A stretch of 48,639 nt of DNA, from assembly GCF_003049505.1 (NCBI RefSeq), contig NZ_PYWN01000062.1, forward strand, positions 1-48,639. The letters run 5' to 3'. The DNA is from Metasolibacillus meyeri (GTDB lineage Bacteria; Bacillota; Bacilli; Bacillales_A; Planococcaceae). This document shows, piece after piece, positions 17,283 through 26,134 of this stretch; within the stretch, counting starts at the first letter, position 1; each line of letters opens with the position of its first letter. Made by a program: the position numbers and the translations under genes. The notes beneath the pieces are model-generated. The model was not told the origin of the DNA, searched no databases, and saw nothing but the letters and a program-made list of their open reading frames with translations.

Positions 17283-18042
17283 CTTCCATTCCTCCTACAA
17301 GTTGACTAATTTCTTCAAATGTTGAAAACTGTTGCCCATATGAAATATTCGGGCGATCAATCATAATGATTTCAATACCTAGTTCTAGTGCGGAACTAAT
17401 TTTTTCATCAACAGAGCCGACTTTTCCACTCGCCTTTGTCACCATGAGTGTCACCCCATACTGCGTATAGAGTGCATGGTTTAGCTCCTTCGTAAAGGGT
17501 CCTTGAATCGCGACAATATCCTTTTGTGCTACACCTAATGCTGCACATTTCTCCATATTTTCAAGATTCGGCAACATACGGGCAATGACACGGATACCTT
17601 CTACTGGTAACAAAACCTTTGTAAAAGTAGCTAACGTTTTACTTCCCGTTGTCAGCATAATCGTGCCACCTTTATCTTTCGCTAGCTGTGCCGCTGCCTC
17701 GTAACTCGCCACTGTTGTAATCAAAGGGTGTGCATAGTCCTCTCGCGCACGCTCATAACGAATATATGGGACATCCGCTTCTTGTGCTGCCGCCATCGCC
17801 TGCTTTGATGCCTCTTCCGCAAAGGGATGTGAGGCATCTACAAGTAAATGCACACCTTCTGTTTTAATGATGTCCACCATTTGCGCGGCTGTTAAGCGCC
17901 CAATGCGATGTGGAATACTCGCCTGTTGCAAGCTTTCTGCCGCTGAAGGTGTGACAACCGTTGCCAGCAATTGATGCCCTTCCTGTTGAAGCCTGATTGC
18001 TAAATCTCGTGCATCGCTTGTTCCAGCTAAAAATAAAATCAT
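17269..18042 (-). CDS. cbiJ: Cobalt-precorrin-6A reductase CbiJ
   Basis: The 257-residue NAD(P)H-dependent reductase begins MILFLAGTSDARDLAIRL, typical of CobK/CbiJ, and has LLVDASHPFAEEASKQA and a C-terminal VTKASGKVGSVDEKI. It reduces the macrocycle of cobalt-precorrin-6A. It follows cbiH60 by 11 bases and overlaps cbiC. Confidence 0.94.
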   Translation of the reverse strand: MILFLAGTSDARDLAIRLQQEGHQLLATVVTPSAAESLQQASIPHRIGRLTAAQMVDIIKTEGVHLLVDASHPFAEEASKQAMAAAQEADVPYIRYERAREDYAHPLITTVASYEAAAQLAKDKGGTIMLTTGSKTLATFTKVLLPVEGIRVIARMLPNLENMEKCAALGVAQKDIVAIQGPFTKELNHALYTQYGVTLMVTKASGKVGSVDEKISSALELGIEIIMIDRPNISYGQQFSTFEEISQLVGGMEDVRK

Positions 18043-18053
18043 TCAAACCACCT

Positions 18054-19694
18054 CTAATCCCCGCAAGGCGCAGGTTCTATTTCAATTTTGGTTGCCATAT
18101 CGACATAGTCAAAATTCAAAATTTTCTTCACGCGTTTAAAGTATTTGAATAAACGCTCATTTGGATGGGCATTCGCCTTATATTCCTCTACAATCTGTCT
18201 AACAAGCGGTACAAGCTGTTCTGGCGCTAGCCCTTCAACAACAGGCTGTGCCGCATGTGCCGTCCGTCCAACAGGCTTCGCACCGATAAACAAGTCAAAC
18301 TTGCTTTTACGGTAGACAATCCCAATATCATCAAAAACCGCTTTATAACAAGCCATCCCGCAACCATTAAAGCCGACATGCAATTGCTTTGGTAGCTTCA
18401 TTCCGCCAAATTCCGCTTGCAGTGCCTCCGCATAGGGGATACTATCTGCCTTCTCGCCATAACAAAAATCACAAGCCTTGACATTGAGGACATCCCCAAC
18501 TGGTGCTACGAGGAAATCTACCTCCTCCAAACGCTCGACAATTTGTTGTGGATTGTCTGTTGGAATTTTTAAGACAATCTGATGGTCAGGTGTATACTCC
18601 ATCGTGCCATCACCTGTCAGATCTGCTAATGTCCGCATCTGCTCAGGTGTGAAAAACTTATTTGCCACACCAGGGCTTACTGCTACTTCAAAAATAGCCT
18701 CCATTTTTTGTTCGATAAATGTCGGTGTTGGTTGCACTTGCTTTGTCACAAGTGATAGTGCCAATGTTGCCATTTCGAAGGATGATTTTTTCGGTACAAT
18801 TTGCTCTGGTACTTGCTTCTTCACTTCTAGCTCTTCGTAACCTGTTGCTGCAATACCTGTCTCTTGATCCAATGCCCATGGCTCCGCTTCCTTTTTCAAG
18901 CGTTGATGTGGACGCAGTGGTTGCTTCTCCTCACCAAGTGTATATTTACGCTGATAGCCACGCGGTGTAATCATTTTATTATCATAGAAAAATGTGGACG
19001 AATTGCCGACAACAACTGTTGTCAGCATTCCGATATCATGATTTAACATTTCCGCAAGTGTGGTCATGACAATATTTTGCTTCTCACGATAGGCACTTTT
19101 TACAAGCCCTACAGGTGTCGCTGGATTGCGATATTGTAATAAAATTCGCTGTGCCTCCACAATTTGGCGCGTCCGACGACCACTTTTCGGATTATAAAAG
19201 GCAATGACAAAATCAGCCATCGCAGCTGCCTCTATGCGCTTTTCAATAATTGTCCAAGGTGTTAAATGGTCGCTCAAGCTAATCGTACATGCATCATGCA
19301 TAACAGGCGCTCCAAGCAAGCTCGCACAAGAATTAATCGCAGAAATCCCTGGCACAACCTCAACGGCAATTCCCTCTTTTTCTGTCCAGCCAAGCTCAAT
19401 CAATACCTCATAGACAAGCCCTGCCATCCCGTAAACACCTGCATCACCACTCGAAATAACCGAAACAATGTGACCTGCTTCTGCCTGTCTTACCGCCTCC
19501 TGTGCACGTGACACTTCCTCCGTCATCCCTGTACTGACAATGGATTTCGCCGTCACTAAATGCTCAATTAGCTCCACATAAGTTTTATAACCAATAATAA
19601 AATCGCTCTGCTGCAATGCATCAATTGCACGCTTCGTAATATGCTCATAGTCTCCAGGTCCAAAGCCTACAACGAAGATTTTCCCTTTTTTCAA
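18054..19694 (-). CDS. cbiH: CbiH60: cobalt-factor III methyltransferase/ring-contraction enzyme with C-terminal 4Fe-4S domain
   Basis: A 546-residue bifunctional protein. Residues 1-240 are a CbiH tetrapyrrole methylase (FVVGFGPGDYEHITKRA, SSGDAGVYGMAG, VVPGISAINSCASLLGAP) that methylates C17 and contracts the ring. Residues 330-530 are a nitrite/sulfite-reductase-like domain with Cys408, Cys411 (KACDFCYG) and Cys445, Cys449 (NGCGMACYKAV), matching the described B. megaterium CbiH60 with its 4Fe-4S centre. A linker lies near 260-330. The start is TTG at 19694, preceded by AAGGAGG at eight bases; the upstream in-frame codons overlap the riboswitch terminator. It is the first gene of block B. 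Confidence 0.95.
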   Translation of the reverse strand: MKKGKIFVVGFGPGDYEHITKRAIDALQQSDFIIGYKTYVELIEHLVTAKSIVSTGMTEEVSRAQEAVRQAEAGHIVSVISSGDAGVYGMAGLVYEVLIELGWTEKEGIAVEVVPGISAINSCASLLGAPVMHDACTISLSDHLTPWTIIEKRIEAAAMADFVIAFYNPKSGRRTRQIVEAQRILLQYRNPATPVGLVKSAYREKQNIVMTTLAEMLNHDIGMLTTVVVGNSSTFFYDNKMITPRGYQRKYTLGEEKQPLRPHQRLKKEAEPWALDQETGIAATGYEELEVKKQVPEQIVPKKSSFEMATLALSLVTKQVQPTPTFIEQKMEAIFEVAVSPGVANKFFTPEQMRTLADLTGDGTMEYTPDHQIVLKIPTDNPQQIVERLEEVDFLVAPVGDVLNVKACDFCYGEKADSIPYAEALQAEFGGMKLPKQLHVGFNGCGMACYKAVFDDIGIVYRKSKFDLFIGAKPVGRTAHAAQPVVEGLAPEQLVPLVRQIVEEYKANAHPNERLFKYFKRVKKILNFDYVDMATKIEIEPAPCGD

Positions 19695-19719
19695 TGTCCT
19701 AACCTCCTTCTTATACAAA

Positions 19720-19757
19720 CAAAAAAAGCCTCTGCTCCTTTCTAGAGCAAAAGCTTT
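19720..19757 (-). terminator. Attenuator terminator of cobalamin riboswitch B
   Basis: On the minus strand AGCTTTTGCTC pairs throughout with GAGCAGAGGCT (two G-U pairs) and is followed by TTTTTTT. It sits between the aptamer and the cbiH60 ribosome binding site, as expected for transcriptional control. Confidence 0.85.
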
Positions 19758-19837
19758 TGGCATATAAATTCACTTAACAGACAGTACAGAAAAACCCTGT
19801 CTCGCCAAAACTTCTCCCTCCGAAAAGTTGGTATCTT

Positions 19838-19994
19838 CATACAAAGCAGGTTTCCTGACTTATGCTTCCTTTTACTCTCACGCCTTCCCAACAAAGGTGG
19901 CTTTGTGATTTCATCTGCAATTACAGTAGCGGGGGCTGTCCCAGAATCTAACTGGCTTCCCTTTTACCTCACACGATTGTGAGCACTTTCTATG
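19838..19994 (-). promoter_or_regulatory. Cobalamin riboswitch B (aptamer)
   Basis: The minus strand has B12 box AAGTCAGGAAACCTGC, the core CCCCCGCTACTGTAATTGC and GGGAAGCC upstream. P1 is CATAGAAAG (19994-19986) against CTTTGTATG (19846-19838) with one mismatch. The region 19995-20164 further upstream is AT-rich and holds no gene; it should contain the promoter, but no clean -35/-10 pair could be fixed. Confidence 0.95.
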
Positions 19995-20164
19995 TTTCAA
20001 ATATGAAATTAGTTAAACATTAATAATATAGTAAAATAGCTTGTTTACCCTTTTAATCTGAAAATATTTTTTACTATGTATTTTCAAACTATATCATAAT
20101 CATTTTTGTTTATAAAGCTTTTCTTACTAGCAAGAAGCATTGAGCGCATTCAAAGCTTGCCTAC

Positions 20165-21148
20165 TCAAACTAAAAAAACTTTACCCAGCCGATTTTTCAT
20201 GGTTTCCACATGGTGCACAGCTTCTTTTACATCGACTAAATTGTACTCGGCAGTTGCTGGCATGAATGTTAATTGTTGTTGTTCAATTAATGTAATGAGC
20301 TGTTGAAAGGTATTTTGCCAGTGTGTGATGGATATCCTTTTATTCCAATGACGCAAATGGAAAATTGCCGCATTTACTTGAGCTTCCTTTGCAATCTTTG
20401 TCCAGTCAACTTGGATGCCTGATAGCAACCCAATCGTTAAAAATTGTCCCTCTGGGCGTAAAGAAAATGCTAGCTCGGTGCCTGCTGTGCCACCGATTGA
20501 ATCAATTGCGGCAGTTGCGCCTAATCCGTTTGTTAAAGTCAGTACTGTTTCTCGTACAGCGTCTTCTGAACAAATGACATCAGAAGCCCCTAATGCTAGT
20601 AACTGCTTCGTATGTATATTATTACGTGTAATCGCGATTAAACGGAAACCTAGCACTTTCGATAATTGGGCGAAAACATGACCAATTGCAGAGCCACAAG
20701 CATTAACGACCAACAAATCTGACGGCTTTAAGTTTAATATCTCTGTACAAATGACCCATGCGGTTACGGGGTTAATATACATTTGCGCTGCTGTGAAATT
20801 GTCAATCGCTTGTGGAATTCGGATGGCAAGATTCGCTGGTGCTTTCACATATTCTTGCCAAGTACCTTCACCTCTTAATGGTAAGACACGTTGACCAATT
20901 AAGCTTTTAGAAACGGCCGCACCAACCTCCTCTACGATGCCAACGCCTTCATAGCCAGGAATCGTCGGTAAAGAAATACGATGTGCATAAGAGCCTCTAA
21001 TCGGGATTAAATCAGAAGGATTGATTGGTCTTGCTAACATGCGTACTAAAATTTCATCCCTTGCCAGTGGCTTAGCTGCTGCACAGTGAACCTCCAATAC
21101 CTCTTGTGGCTTGCCAAACTGATGGAATATAACATATTTATTCATCAT
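20165..21148 (-). CDS. Zinc-independent MDR-family oxidoreductase (quinone/enoyl reductase-like)
   Basis: A 327-residue medium-chain dehydrogenase/reductase. The N-terminal GroES-like domain has RPINPSDLIPIRGSY and PGYEGVGIVEEVG; the Rossmann part has LLVVNACGSAIGHVFAQLSK (NADPH site) and AIDSIGGTAG. No structural-zinc Cys cluster is seen, which fits the quinone oxidoreductase/2-enoyl thioester reductase branch. The substrate cannot be told. It follows the small membrane protein by one base, so the two are cotranscribed; ATGs at 21148 and 21145 are both possible after GGGGTG. Confidence 0.8.
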   Translation of the reverse strand: MMNKYVIFHQFGKPQEVLEVHCAAAKPLARDEILVRMLARPINPSDLIPIRGSYAHRISLPTIPGYEGVGIVEEVGAAVSKSLIGQRVLPLRGEGTWQEYVKAPANLAIRIPQAIDNFTAAQMYINPVTAWVICTEILNLKPSDLLVVNACGSAIGHVFAQLSKVLGFRLIAITRNNIHTKQLLALGASDVICSEDAVRETVLTLTNGLGATAAIDSIGGTAGTELAFSLRPEGQFLTIGLLSGIQVDWTKIAKEAQVNAAIFHLRHWNKRISITHWQNTFQQLITLIEQQQLTFMPATAEYNLVDVKEAVHHVETMKNRLGKVFLV

Positions 21149-21149
21149 G

Positions 21150-21470
21150 TCACACCCCTATTTTGTTTTTTTTATATAAAAAATAATTATATATGAAATC
21201 GAATATTGCAATGAAATAGGCTGAACTAACAAATAATAATATGGGAGAATCGTAACTATAATAAATAAAGTCTTGTAAATGTAGATAAAAGAACCAAAGT
21301 GTTGTAGTGACGAAAAGAGAAATATCGTAAGCGATACTTAGTCGGCGTTTAATCTTTTTTAAAGCGAAATTAAAAACGACAACTCTGAAAAAAACAAATA
21401 GGAATAAAAAAATAAAATAAGCAGATGTAACATAAATAATTGATGGCTGTATTGATTCTGGTATCGTCAT
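21150..21470 (-). CDS. Small three-helix membrane protein, unknown function
   Basis: About 106 residues with three predicted membrane helices (roughly residues 10-32, 45-64 and 76-99) and Lys/Arg-rich loops (KKIKRR). No family recognised. AAAGGGG sits nine bases before the ATG at 21470 but only three before the ATG at 21476, so the inner start is preferred. It ends one base before the MDR oxidoreductase and probably forms an operon with it. Confidence 0.6.
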   Translation of the reverse strand: MTIPESIQPSIIYVTSAYFIFLFLFVFFRVVVFNFALKKIKRRLSIAYDISLFVTTTLWFFYLHLQDFIYYSYDSPILLFVSSAYFIAIFDFIYNYFLYKKNKIGV

Positions 21471-21514
21471 CAGCATAAACCCCTTTAAATAGTTTATAAA
21501 AGAGTAGCTACAAG

Positions 21515-21635
21515 CTAATCTCTAGCATTTTTTGCATCGTACTTTTTCAAACTTTCCTCGTATTCCGCTATAGACTGTCGAAGGTACGATTTATCTATTG
21601 TGTATTTTATCGGCTTATCTTGATACAAAATTGCT
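21515..21635 (-). pseudogene. Carboxy-terminal remnant of an unidentified protein
   Basis: The minus strand encodes about 37 residues, LYQDKPIKYTIDKSYLRQSI followed by AEYEESLKKYDAKNARD and a stop at 21515. There is no plausible start or ribosome binding site, and the frame is not continued upstream. The composition is protein-like (amphipathic, Lys/Glu-rich). It probably marks a decayed gene; the parent is not recognised. The surrounding 21477-21815 holds no complete gene. Confidence 0.35.
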
Positions 21636-21815
21636 CACTCATCATTCTGCCCCATCAGAAGGGTACAGAAATCGTCTTATGGCTTAGGTTAAACTTCAAC
21701 ACTTTAATCTTATCCTAATGGGATTTTTTTGTACATTTTTTCTTTCGTCACCGAAAATCGTATTAAAGCTTTATATATCAACGCTTCAAAGCATTTTGGA
21801 AAAATGACGTTCATT

Positions 21816-22016
21816 CTATAAGAAGAAACCGTAAAGCTTCGAAACAAAAACAAAAACGCTACTCAAAAAGTGGCGTTTTTTATCGCTCCATGTGCTTGTT
21901 TCGCTCTCCAACTTGTTTAATTGCGCTGGCGTCAAATATCCTCGCTCTGATCCACGTACCAAATCGAAGCCAAGTGATTGCATATATTTTGGATATTCTT
22001 CTTGCAGCCATAGCAA
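21816..22016 (-). pseudogene. Possible Pre/Mob relaxase fragment
   Basis: A 66-residue frame whose first 45 residues (WLQEEYPKYMQSLGFDLVRG, then SERGYLTPAQLNKLE) resemble the segment in MobV/Pre plasmid mobilisation proteins where a phage- or plasmid-like GFDLxRG motif precedes a helical region. It has no ribosome binding site and its C-terminal hydrophobic tail reads through the hairpin at 21858-21886. It looks like a relic of a mobile plasmid or ICE gene. The family call is tentative. Confidence 0.35.
21855..21892. terminator. Bidirectional hairpin terminator
   Basis: AACGCTACT and AGTGGCGTT flank a CAAAA loop, with TTTTTT on the plus side and an A-rich run before it, so it could stop transcription on either strand. 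It lies within gene debris. The 22017-22214 stretch that follows contains no gene. Confidence 0.55.
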
Positions 22017-22214
22017 CTCTCACCCATTAAACACATTTTCCCCTTGCCTATCCCTGTTTATTTTTCTATCCAACCCAATAAAAATTCTACATTATTCATA
22101 TTTAATTGACCTCTCACAACACAAATCCCCTTTATACATAACATCACTTTTTTAGAAAGGAGTATTGATATAAACTTAAAGAATACATGTCAGAAAAGAA
22201 ACGCAAGATATAAC

Positions 22215-23357
22215 TTAATCTCCCTCGTTTTTAGATACATATGGAAGCAATGAAATCAACCCTAGAATAGCTAAACAAGCTCCAATCCACAGTGGAGATA
22301 CAAAGCCATATCCTTTACTGATTCCTAGACCACCTAGTGACGAACCAATAACAATTCCAAGGGTAATAAAAGAACTATGAACCGTATTAATCATCGTTCC
22401 ATTACTAGCCGCTTTCATTACTCTCGTAACCATAGCTGGGTTCATTGCTACACCCGTTAAACCAATAAAAATAGTAGAAATAACTACAATGTATTTATTT
22501 TCTGCACCAAAAGCAAATAAAGACAATGCTGCTATTAATATCATCAAGCCACCTGTAAGTATGCTCATTGTAAATTTATCAGCAAACTTACCAATTACTA
22601 TATTTCCAACTACCGTTGCACTCCCATAAAGAGCAAGTAAATATGGAACACTTGCGTTTGAAAAGCCCGTGACATTTGTAAAGATAGGCGTGAAATAACT
22701 AAATGCTGCAAACGTACCACCAATGATAAACATACTTGTTACATACGCTGCCCAAAGATGAATATTTTTAAAGCGCATGAGTTCATCTCGCCAATTTACT
22801 TGCTCTTTATTGGTCAATGATGGTAGCAACCATTGAATCATCATTCCTGATACTAGTACAAGAACAGAAACGACGCCAAAACTAATACGCCAGCCAAAAT
22901 ATTGTGAGATAACAGTTGTGACAGGTAGACCTAAAACAGTTGCAATCATTAAACCTGCGAGTACAATTGATGCGGCTTTCCCCCTTGAATCAGCGTGAAC
23001 TAATGCTGCAGAAAAGGAAATCGCAACGCCAAAAGCTGATGCTGAAGCAATACCAGTTATAATACGAGAAATCATCATAATATCATAGTTCCACGCAATA
23101 GCTCCAAGCGATTGACCAATTAAAAATACAAACATTAAAACTAATAATGCTTGCTTACTAGGTATTCGTAAGAGAGCCGCAGTTAAAATGGGGCCACCTA
23201 TCACCATTGCCCCTGCATAAGCTGTAATTAAATAGCCAATTGATGATACAGAAACTTGAAATGCAAGAGCAAGTTCATTCATCATACCTGCAACCATAAA
23301 TTCTGATGTAGTCATACAAAAAATCGCTAAAGCTAGCAAATAAATAACAACTGGCAT
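22215..23357 (-). CDS. MFS drug-efflux-type transporter (AraJ/YdhP-like)
   Basis: A 380-residue, 12-helix major facilitator with the DHA1-type start (LLALAIFCMTTSEFMVAGMM), a loop containing LLRIPSKQALL, and PVTTVISQYFGWRISF around helix 5 resembling the antiporter motif. The ATG at 23357 follows AAGGAGTG; an earlier in-frame TTG is ignored. It lies downstream of, and on the same strand as, a TetR regulator, with a shared operator-like motif between them, suggesting regulated efflux of a toxic compound. Confidence 0.85.
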   Translation of the reverse strand: MPVVIYLLALAIFCMTTSEFMVAGMMNELALAFQVSVSSIGYLITAYAGAMVIGGPILTAALLRIPSKQALLVLMFVFLIGQSLGAIAWNYDIMMISRIITGIASASAFGVAISFSAALVHADSRGKAASIVLAGLMIATVLGLPVTTVISQYFGWRISFGVVSVLVLVSGMMIQWLLPSLTNKEQVNWRDELMRFKNIHLWAAYVTSMFIIGGTFAAFSYFTPIFTNVTGFSNASVPYLLALYGSATVVGNIVIGKFADKFTMSILTGGLMILIAALSLFAFGAENKYIVVISTIFIGLTGVAMNPAMVTRVMKAASNGTMINTVHSSFITLGIVIGSSLGGLGISKGYGFVSPLWIGACLAILGLISLLPYVSKNEGD

Positions 23358-23384
23358 GAAAACACTCCTTATCAATTATTGTAA

Positions 23385-23399
23385 TGTTCGGTACAAAAA
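23385..23399 (-). promoter_or_regulatory. Candidate TetR operator upstream of MFS gene
   Basis: The minus strand reads TTTTTGTACCGAACA. A near-identical TTTTTGTACCAAGCA is found at 24062-24076 in front of the tetR gene. Two copies of a GTACC-centred motif at the two promoters fit autoregulation plus control of the exporter. Confidence 0.5.
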
Positions 23400-23420
23400 T
23401 AATGAGAAAAAAAGAGCGCA

Positions 23421-24017
23421 CTAAGCGCCAAAAATAGATTCCATTGTTCCTTTGACAACCTGTTCAGCCAATACTCGGTCTTGCATAGATACATTAAGAA
23501 CACGGAATCCGTAATAACTGCTTAAAAATAGACTAGCTAATTCCTCAGCGGATTGCTTTTTTAAAATTTCACCAGTTCTTAATCCTTCCTCCATCACTTT
23601 TTCAATAGCTTGTTTAAGAGCCTCAACATGCCGCGAGAAAATTTCTTGAACCATTAAATCATTATTAGCTCGTTCCAAACTTGCCTTAATCAACAAACAG
23701 CCTTTTTGATCAATATTATCAAAATCTTCATTTAATGCCCATTCAAAAAAATTACTTAACCGTTCTCTAACCGAAATGGGCGTATCTAGCAATTTTCTCT
23801 GTTCTCGAATCCCCGTTTCATGATAGCGTTCTAACACTTGCTTATATAGTTCGTGTTTACTACCAAACGTATTGTATAAACTGCCTTTCCCAAGTCCTGT
23901 ATCGCTACATAGATCTTGTGTAGAGCACCCCTCATATCCTCTTATCCAAAATGTTTTCATTGCAACATCTACAATTGTGGAATAATCAAACTCTCGGGGT
24001 CTGCCGCGTTTGTTCAA
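23421..24017 (-). CDS. TetR/AcrR-family transcriptional regulator
   Basis: The 198-residue repressor begins with an HTH of the TetR type: DYSTIVDVAMKTFWIRGYEG, then LCSDTGLGKGSLYNTFGSK near residues 37-55. The C-terminal ligand domain is helical, with a family-type FEWALN segment near residue 90. It sits 63 bases upstream of the MFS gene on the same strand and both promoters carry a TTTTTGTACC motif. It probably represses itself and the transporter until the transported compound binds. Confidence 0.88.
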   Translation of the reverse strand: MNKRGRPREFDYSTIVDVAMKTFWIRGYEGCSTQDLCSDTGLGKGSLYNTFGSKHELYKQVLERYHETGIREQRKLLDTPISVRERLSNFFEWALNEDFDNIDQKGCLLIKASLERANNDLMVQEIFSRHVEALKQAIEKVMEEGLRTGEILKKQSAEELASLFLSSYYGFRVLNVSMQDRVLAEQVVKGTMESIFGA

Positions 24018-24061
24018 TGGTATTCTCCTCTCATTTTAAATGTAGTATTAGTAGCATACTG

Positions 24062-24076
24062 TTTTTGTACCAAGCA
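24062..24076 (+). promoter_or_regulatory. Candidate TetR operator upstream of tetR
   Basis: TTTTTGTACCAAGCA, 45 bases before the tetR start, matches 13 of 15 positions of the inverted-orientation motif at 23385-23399. Confidence 0.5.
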
Positions 24077-24202
24077 GTCAACAAATTAATTTATTAATGA
24101 ATATGTCATCTCTTTATTAAATAGAATAGCTTCACAAGAAATATTTAGATGAACTTCAAATCTTTTACCTTTAGCTACATCTTTATCTCTTATGAAAACA
24201 AA

Positions 24203-24366
24203 TCAATTACGCCTCGACGTAATTGTGTCCAGATTTTTTGAGCTCGCTCATAGTGGAAGTTAACCTAAAAGCGTCACCTCCTGTGACAACGGTTAACTGA
24301 CCTGCATCGTGCAGGCCTCCCTTCAAAATCTGTGACACCTGCTGAAGCAGGTCTAATGCTGGCATT
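24203..24366. repeat. Dispersed structured repeat, copy 3
   Basis: Hairpin 1 is AATTACGCC-TC-GACGTAATT; TGTCCAGATTTT pairs with AAAATCTGTGACA. The inner part is enlarged and holds a GAGCTCGCTC palindrome, GTTAACC...GGTTAAC, an enclosed GTCAC-CTCCT-GTGAC hairpin and CCTGCA-TC-GTGCAGG. Hairpin 3 is ACCTGC-TGAA-GCAGGT, longer than in other copies, and AATGC-CA... replaces the final hairpin. It lies about 190 bases upstream of tetR. The remainder of 24018-24632 has no gene. Confidence 0.7.
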
Positions 24367-24519
24367 CATCTCACCACCTATAGAGGGGGTTTTCTGTATC
24401 TGCCGCTTTGCTTTCGATACAAAAAGAATTTGCTGAACTAGGATAAATTCTAATGAAAATCAAGACCTTTCACCTGTATGCTCAGGCTTTCTAGTAACTT
24501 TCCTGTAAATATAGAAATA

Positions 24520-24557
24520 AAACAAGCCCTGAAATTACCAATCAAAAAGGTACTTCA
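24520..24557 (-). terminator. Terminator downstream of VOC gene
   Basis: On the minus strand CCCTGAAGTACC pairs with GGTAATTTCAGGG, with the tail CTTGTTTTATTT. It lies 75 bases after the VOC gene stop. Confidence 0.6.
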
Positions 24558-24632
24558 GGGTCTGTTAATAATGTTTTTATGTGGGTATTTAGTAAAAATT
24601 TAAAACGGGACACCCACTCTGATAATACAAAT

Positions 24633-25088
24633 TTAATCTACGAAACCATTTAGAAATTGACTCGCATCACTATTAAACTTCCACATCACCCCAAATTTAT
24701 CAACTAGCATTCCAAAACTTGCTGACCACGGTGTAGAGGATAACGGCATAATCACAGTACCACCTTCTGAAAGCCCTTCAAAACATTGTTTATTCATATT
24801 CGGATTAGCATCAATAATACTGATTAAAACGGTATTCCCACTGGTGATTTCGCCTGTCGCAGCTTGCATAAAAGGCGGAATATCAGAGATCATTAAAATA
24901 TTCCCTGAAAACTCAATACGAGATTCCATAATCATATTTTGTTCTTCTTCCATTAATAAGACATTCGGATCTTGACTAAAAGCACCAAACCTCACCATTT
25001 TTACATTTGTTGCTTGTAATGCCTTTTCATAAAAGGCTAACGCTTCTTCTGCTCTTCCACCAAATTGTAGATAAGATATTGCTTTCAT
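24633..25088 (-). CDS. VOC-superfamily protein (PhnB-like)
   Basis: A 151-residue glyoxalase/bleomycin-resistance-fold protein: MKAISYLQFGGRAEEALAFY at the start, ILMISDIPPFM in the middle and STPWSASFGMLVDKFGVMW at the end, as in PhnB-like proteins. These are metal-dependent or non-catalytic; the substrate cannot be deduced. It is divergent from the WYL regulator, with 77 bases between the starts, so it may be its target. Confidence 0.82.
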   Translation of the reverse strand: MKAISYLQFGGRAEEALAFYEKALQATNVKMVRFGAFSQDPNVLLMEEEQNMIMESRIEFSGNILMISDIPPFMQAATGEITSGNTVLISIIDANPNMNKQCFEGLSEGGTVIMPLSSTPWSASFGMLVDKFGVMWKFNSDASQFLNGFVD

Positions 25089-25133
25089 AACTTAATTCCT
25101 CCTTTTCATATTTGAAGTATAATAGGACATAGG

Positions 25134-25149
25134 CGACAAGTGTATGTCG
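25134..25149. promoter_or_regulatory. Inverted repeat between VOC gene and WYL regulator
   Basis: CGACA-AGTGTA-TGTCG lies in the short divergent promoter region, just upstream of the WYL gene ribosome binding site (AGGAGG). It is a candidate operator for that regulator; the arms are only five bases, so chance is possible. Confidence 0.35.
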
Positions 25150-25165
25150 TATATAGGAGGGAAAT

Positions 25166-26074
25166 ATGAAAAAAATAGAGCGACTTATCTCAATAATAAT
25201 GATCTTGTTACAAAAAGAAGTTGTTTCAGCATCAGAGTTTAGCCGGCTTTTTAATGTAACAAGACGGACGATTCAACGTGATATGGAAGCATTAAATTAC
25301 GCAAACATCCCTATTTACGCAGAATATGGTTCTGAAGGGGGATATGCACTAATGGAAGAGTATAAATTTGATAAACGATTACTAAATCACAAGGATATTG
25401 AAAATATACTCATTGCTTTAGGAGGTTTTGAGGGACTAATTACGAATCAAGAGATCCAAATGACTATTCAAAAAATCAAAGGAATGACTAGCGCAGCTAT
25501 ATCTCCAAAACTGGATTTAACATTTTATGATTGGGTAGGAAGAAGTCAAATGAAAGAAGATATTTTATTTATCCAGCAAGCAATTGAACATAATTGGTTA
25601 TTAAAGTTTGAGTATGTTGATCAAATAGGAAACATAACTTACAGAGCAGTAGAACCCTATAAGTTACATTTAAGTGAAATGCATTGGTATCTTTTTGGTT
25701 ATAATTTAGAACGGGAAGACTACCGAACATTTAAATTGACGAGGATAACAAATATCCAAAAAGACGGTTTTTTTGTCCCGAAATCCGATAAAGTATTTGA
25801 AGAAAAAAAACAACATAATGAACAACTAAATTTGATTAGCGTACAGCTACTGATAGACGTTGCTGTAAGAGATCAATTTATCGAGAGATACGGAAAAAAT
25901 GCAGTTACAAAAGTAACTACAAGAAGTTACCTTACGACAATCGAATTGCCTGAGAATCAATTTGCCTACCAATTTTTAGCTGGATTCGGTAATAAAGTTA
26001 AAATTATAAAACCAGAAGATTTTATTTCTAAGTATTTAAATTTTTTAGAGGAAGCAATGAAACTCTACAAATAA
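25166..26074 (+). CDS. YafY-type HTH/WYL-domain transcriptional regulator
   Basis: The 302-residue regulator has an N-terminal winged HTH (EFSRLFNVTRRTIQRDMEAL, residues 23-42) and a C-terminal WYL ligand-sensing domain (residues 140-210, with EPYKLHLSEMHWYLFGYN and FKLTRITNIQ). Such DeoR-like proteins often control an adjacent divergent gene, here the VOC protein. AGGAGG precedes the ATG. Confidence 0.87.
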   Translation: MKKIERLISIIMILLQKEVVSASEFSRLFNVTRRTIQRDMEALNYANIPIYAEYGSEGGYALMEEYKFDKRLLNHKDIENILIALGGFEGLITNQEIQMTIQKIKGMTSAAISPKLDLTFYDWVGRSQMKEDILFIQQAIEHNWLLKFEYVDQIGNITYRAVEPYKLHLSEMHWYLFGYNLEREDYRTFKLTRITNIQKDGFFVPKSDKVFEEKKQHNEQLNLISVQLLIDVAVRDQFIERYGKNAVTKVTTRSYLTTIELPENQFAYQFLAGFGNKVKIIKPEDFISKYLNFLEEAMKLYK

Positions 26075-26134
26075 CATGTTTTAGGTCAGCTTTGGAAATT
26101 ACATGATGGATATTAAAAGCTCCATTTCCTTTCC

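Noticed and set aside
24203-24366. Insertion sequence or MITE at the dispersed repeats
   Set aside because: No transposase and no clear terminal inverted repeats with target duplications were found; structure conservation argues for a folded element. A non-autonomous element is still possible.
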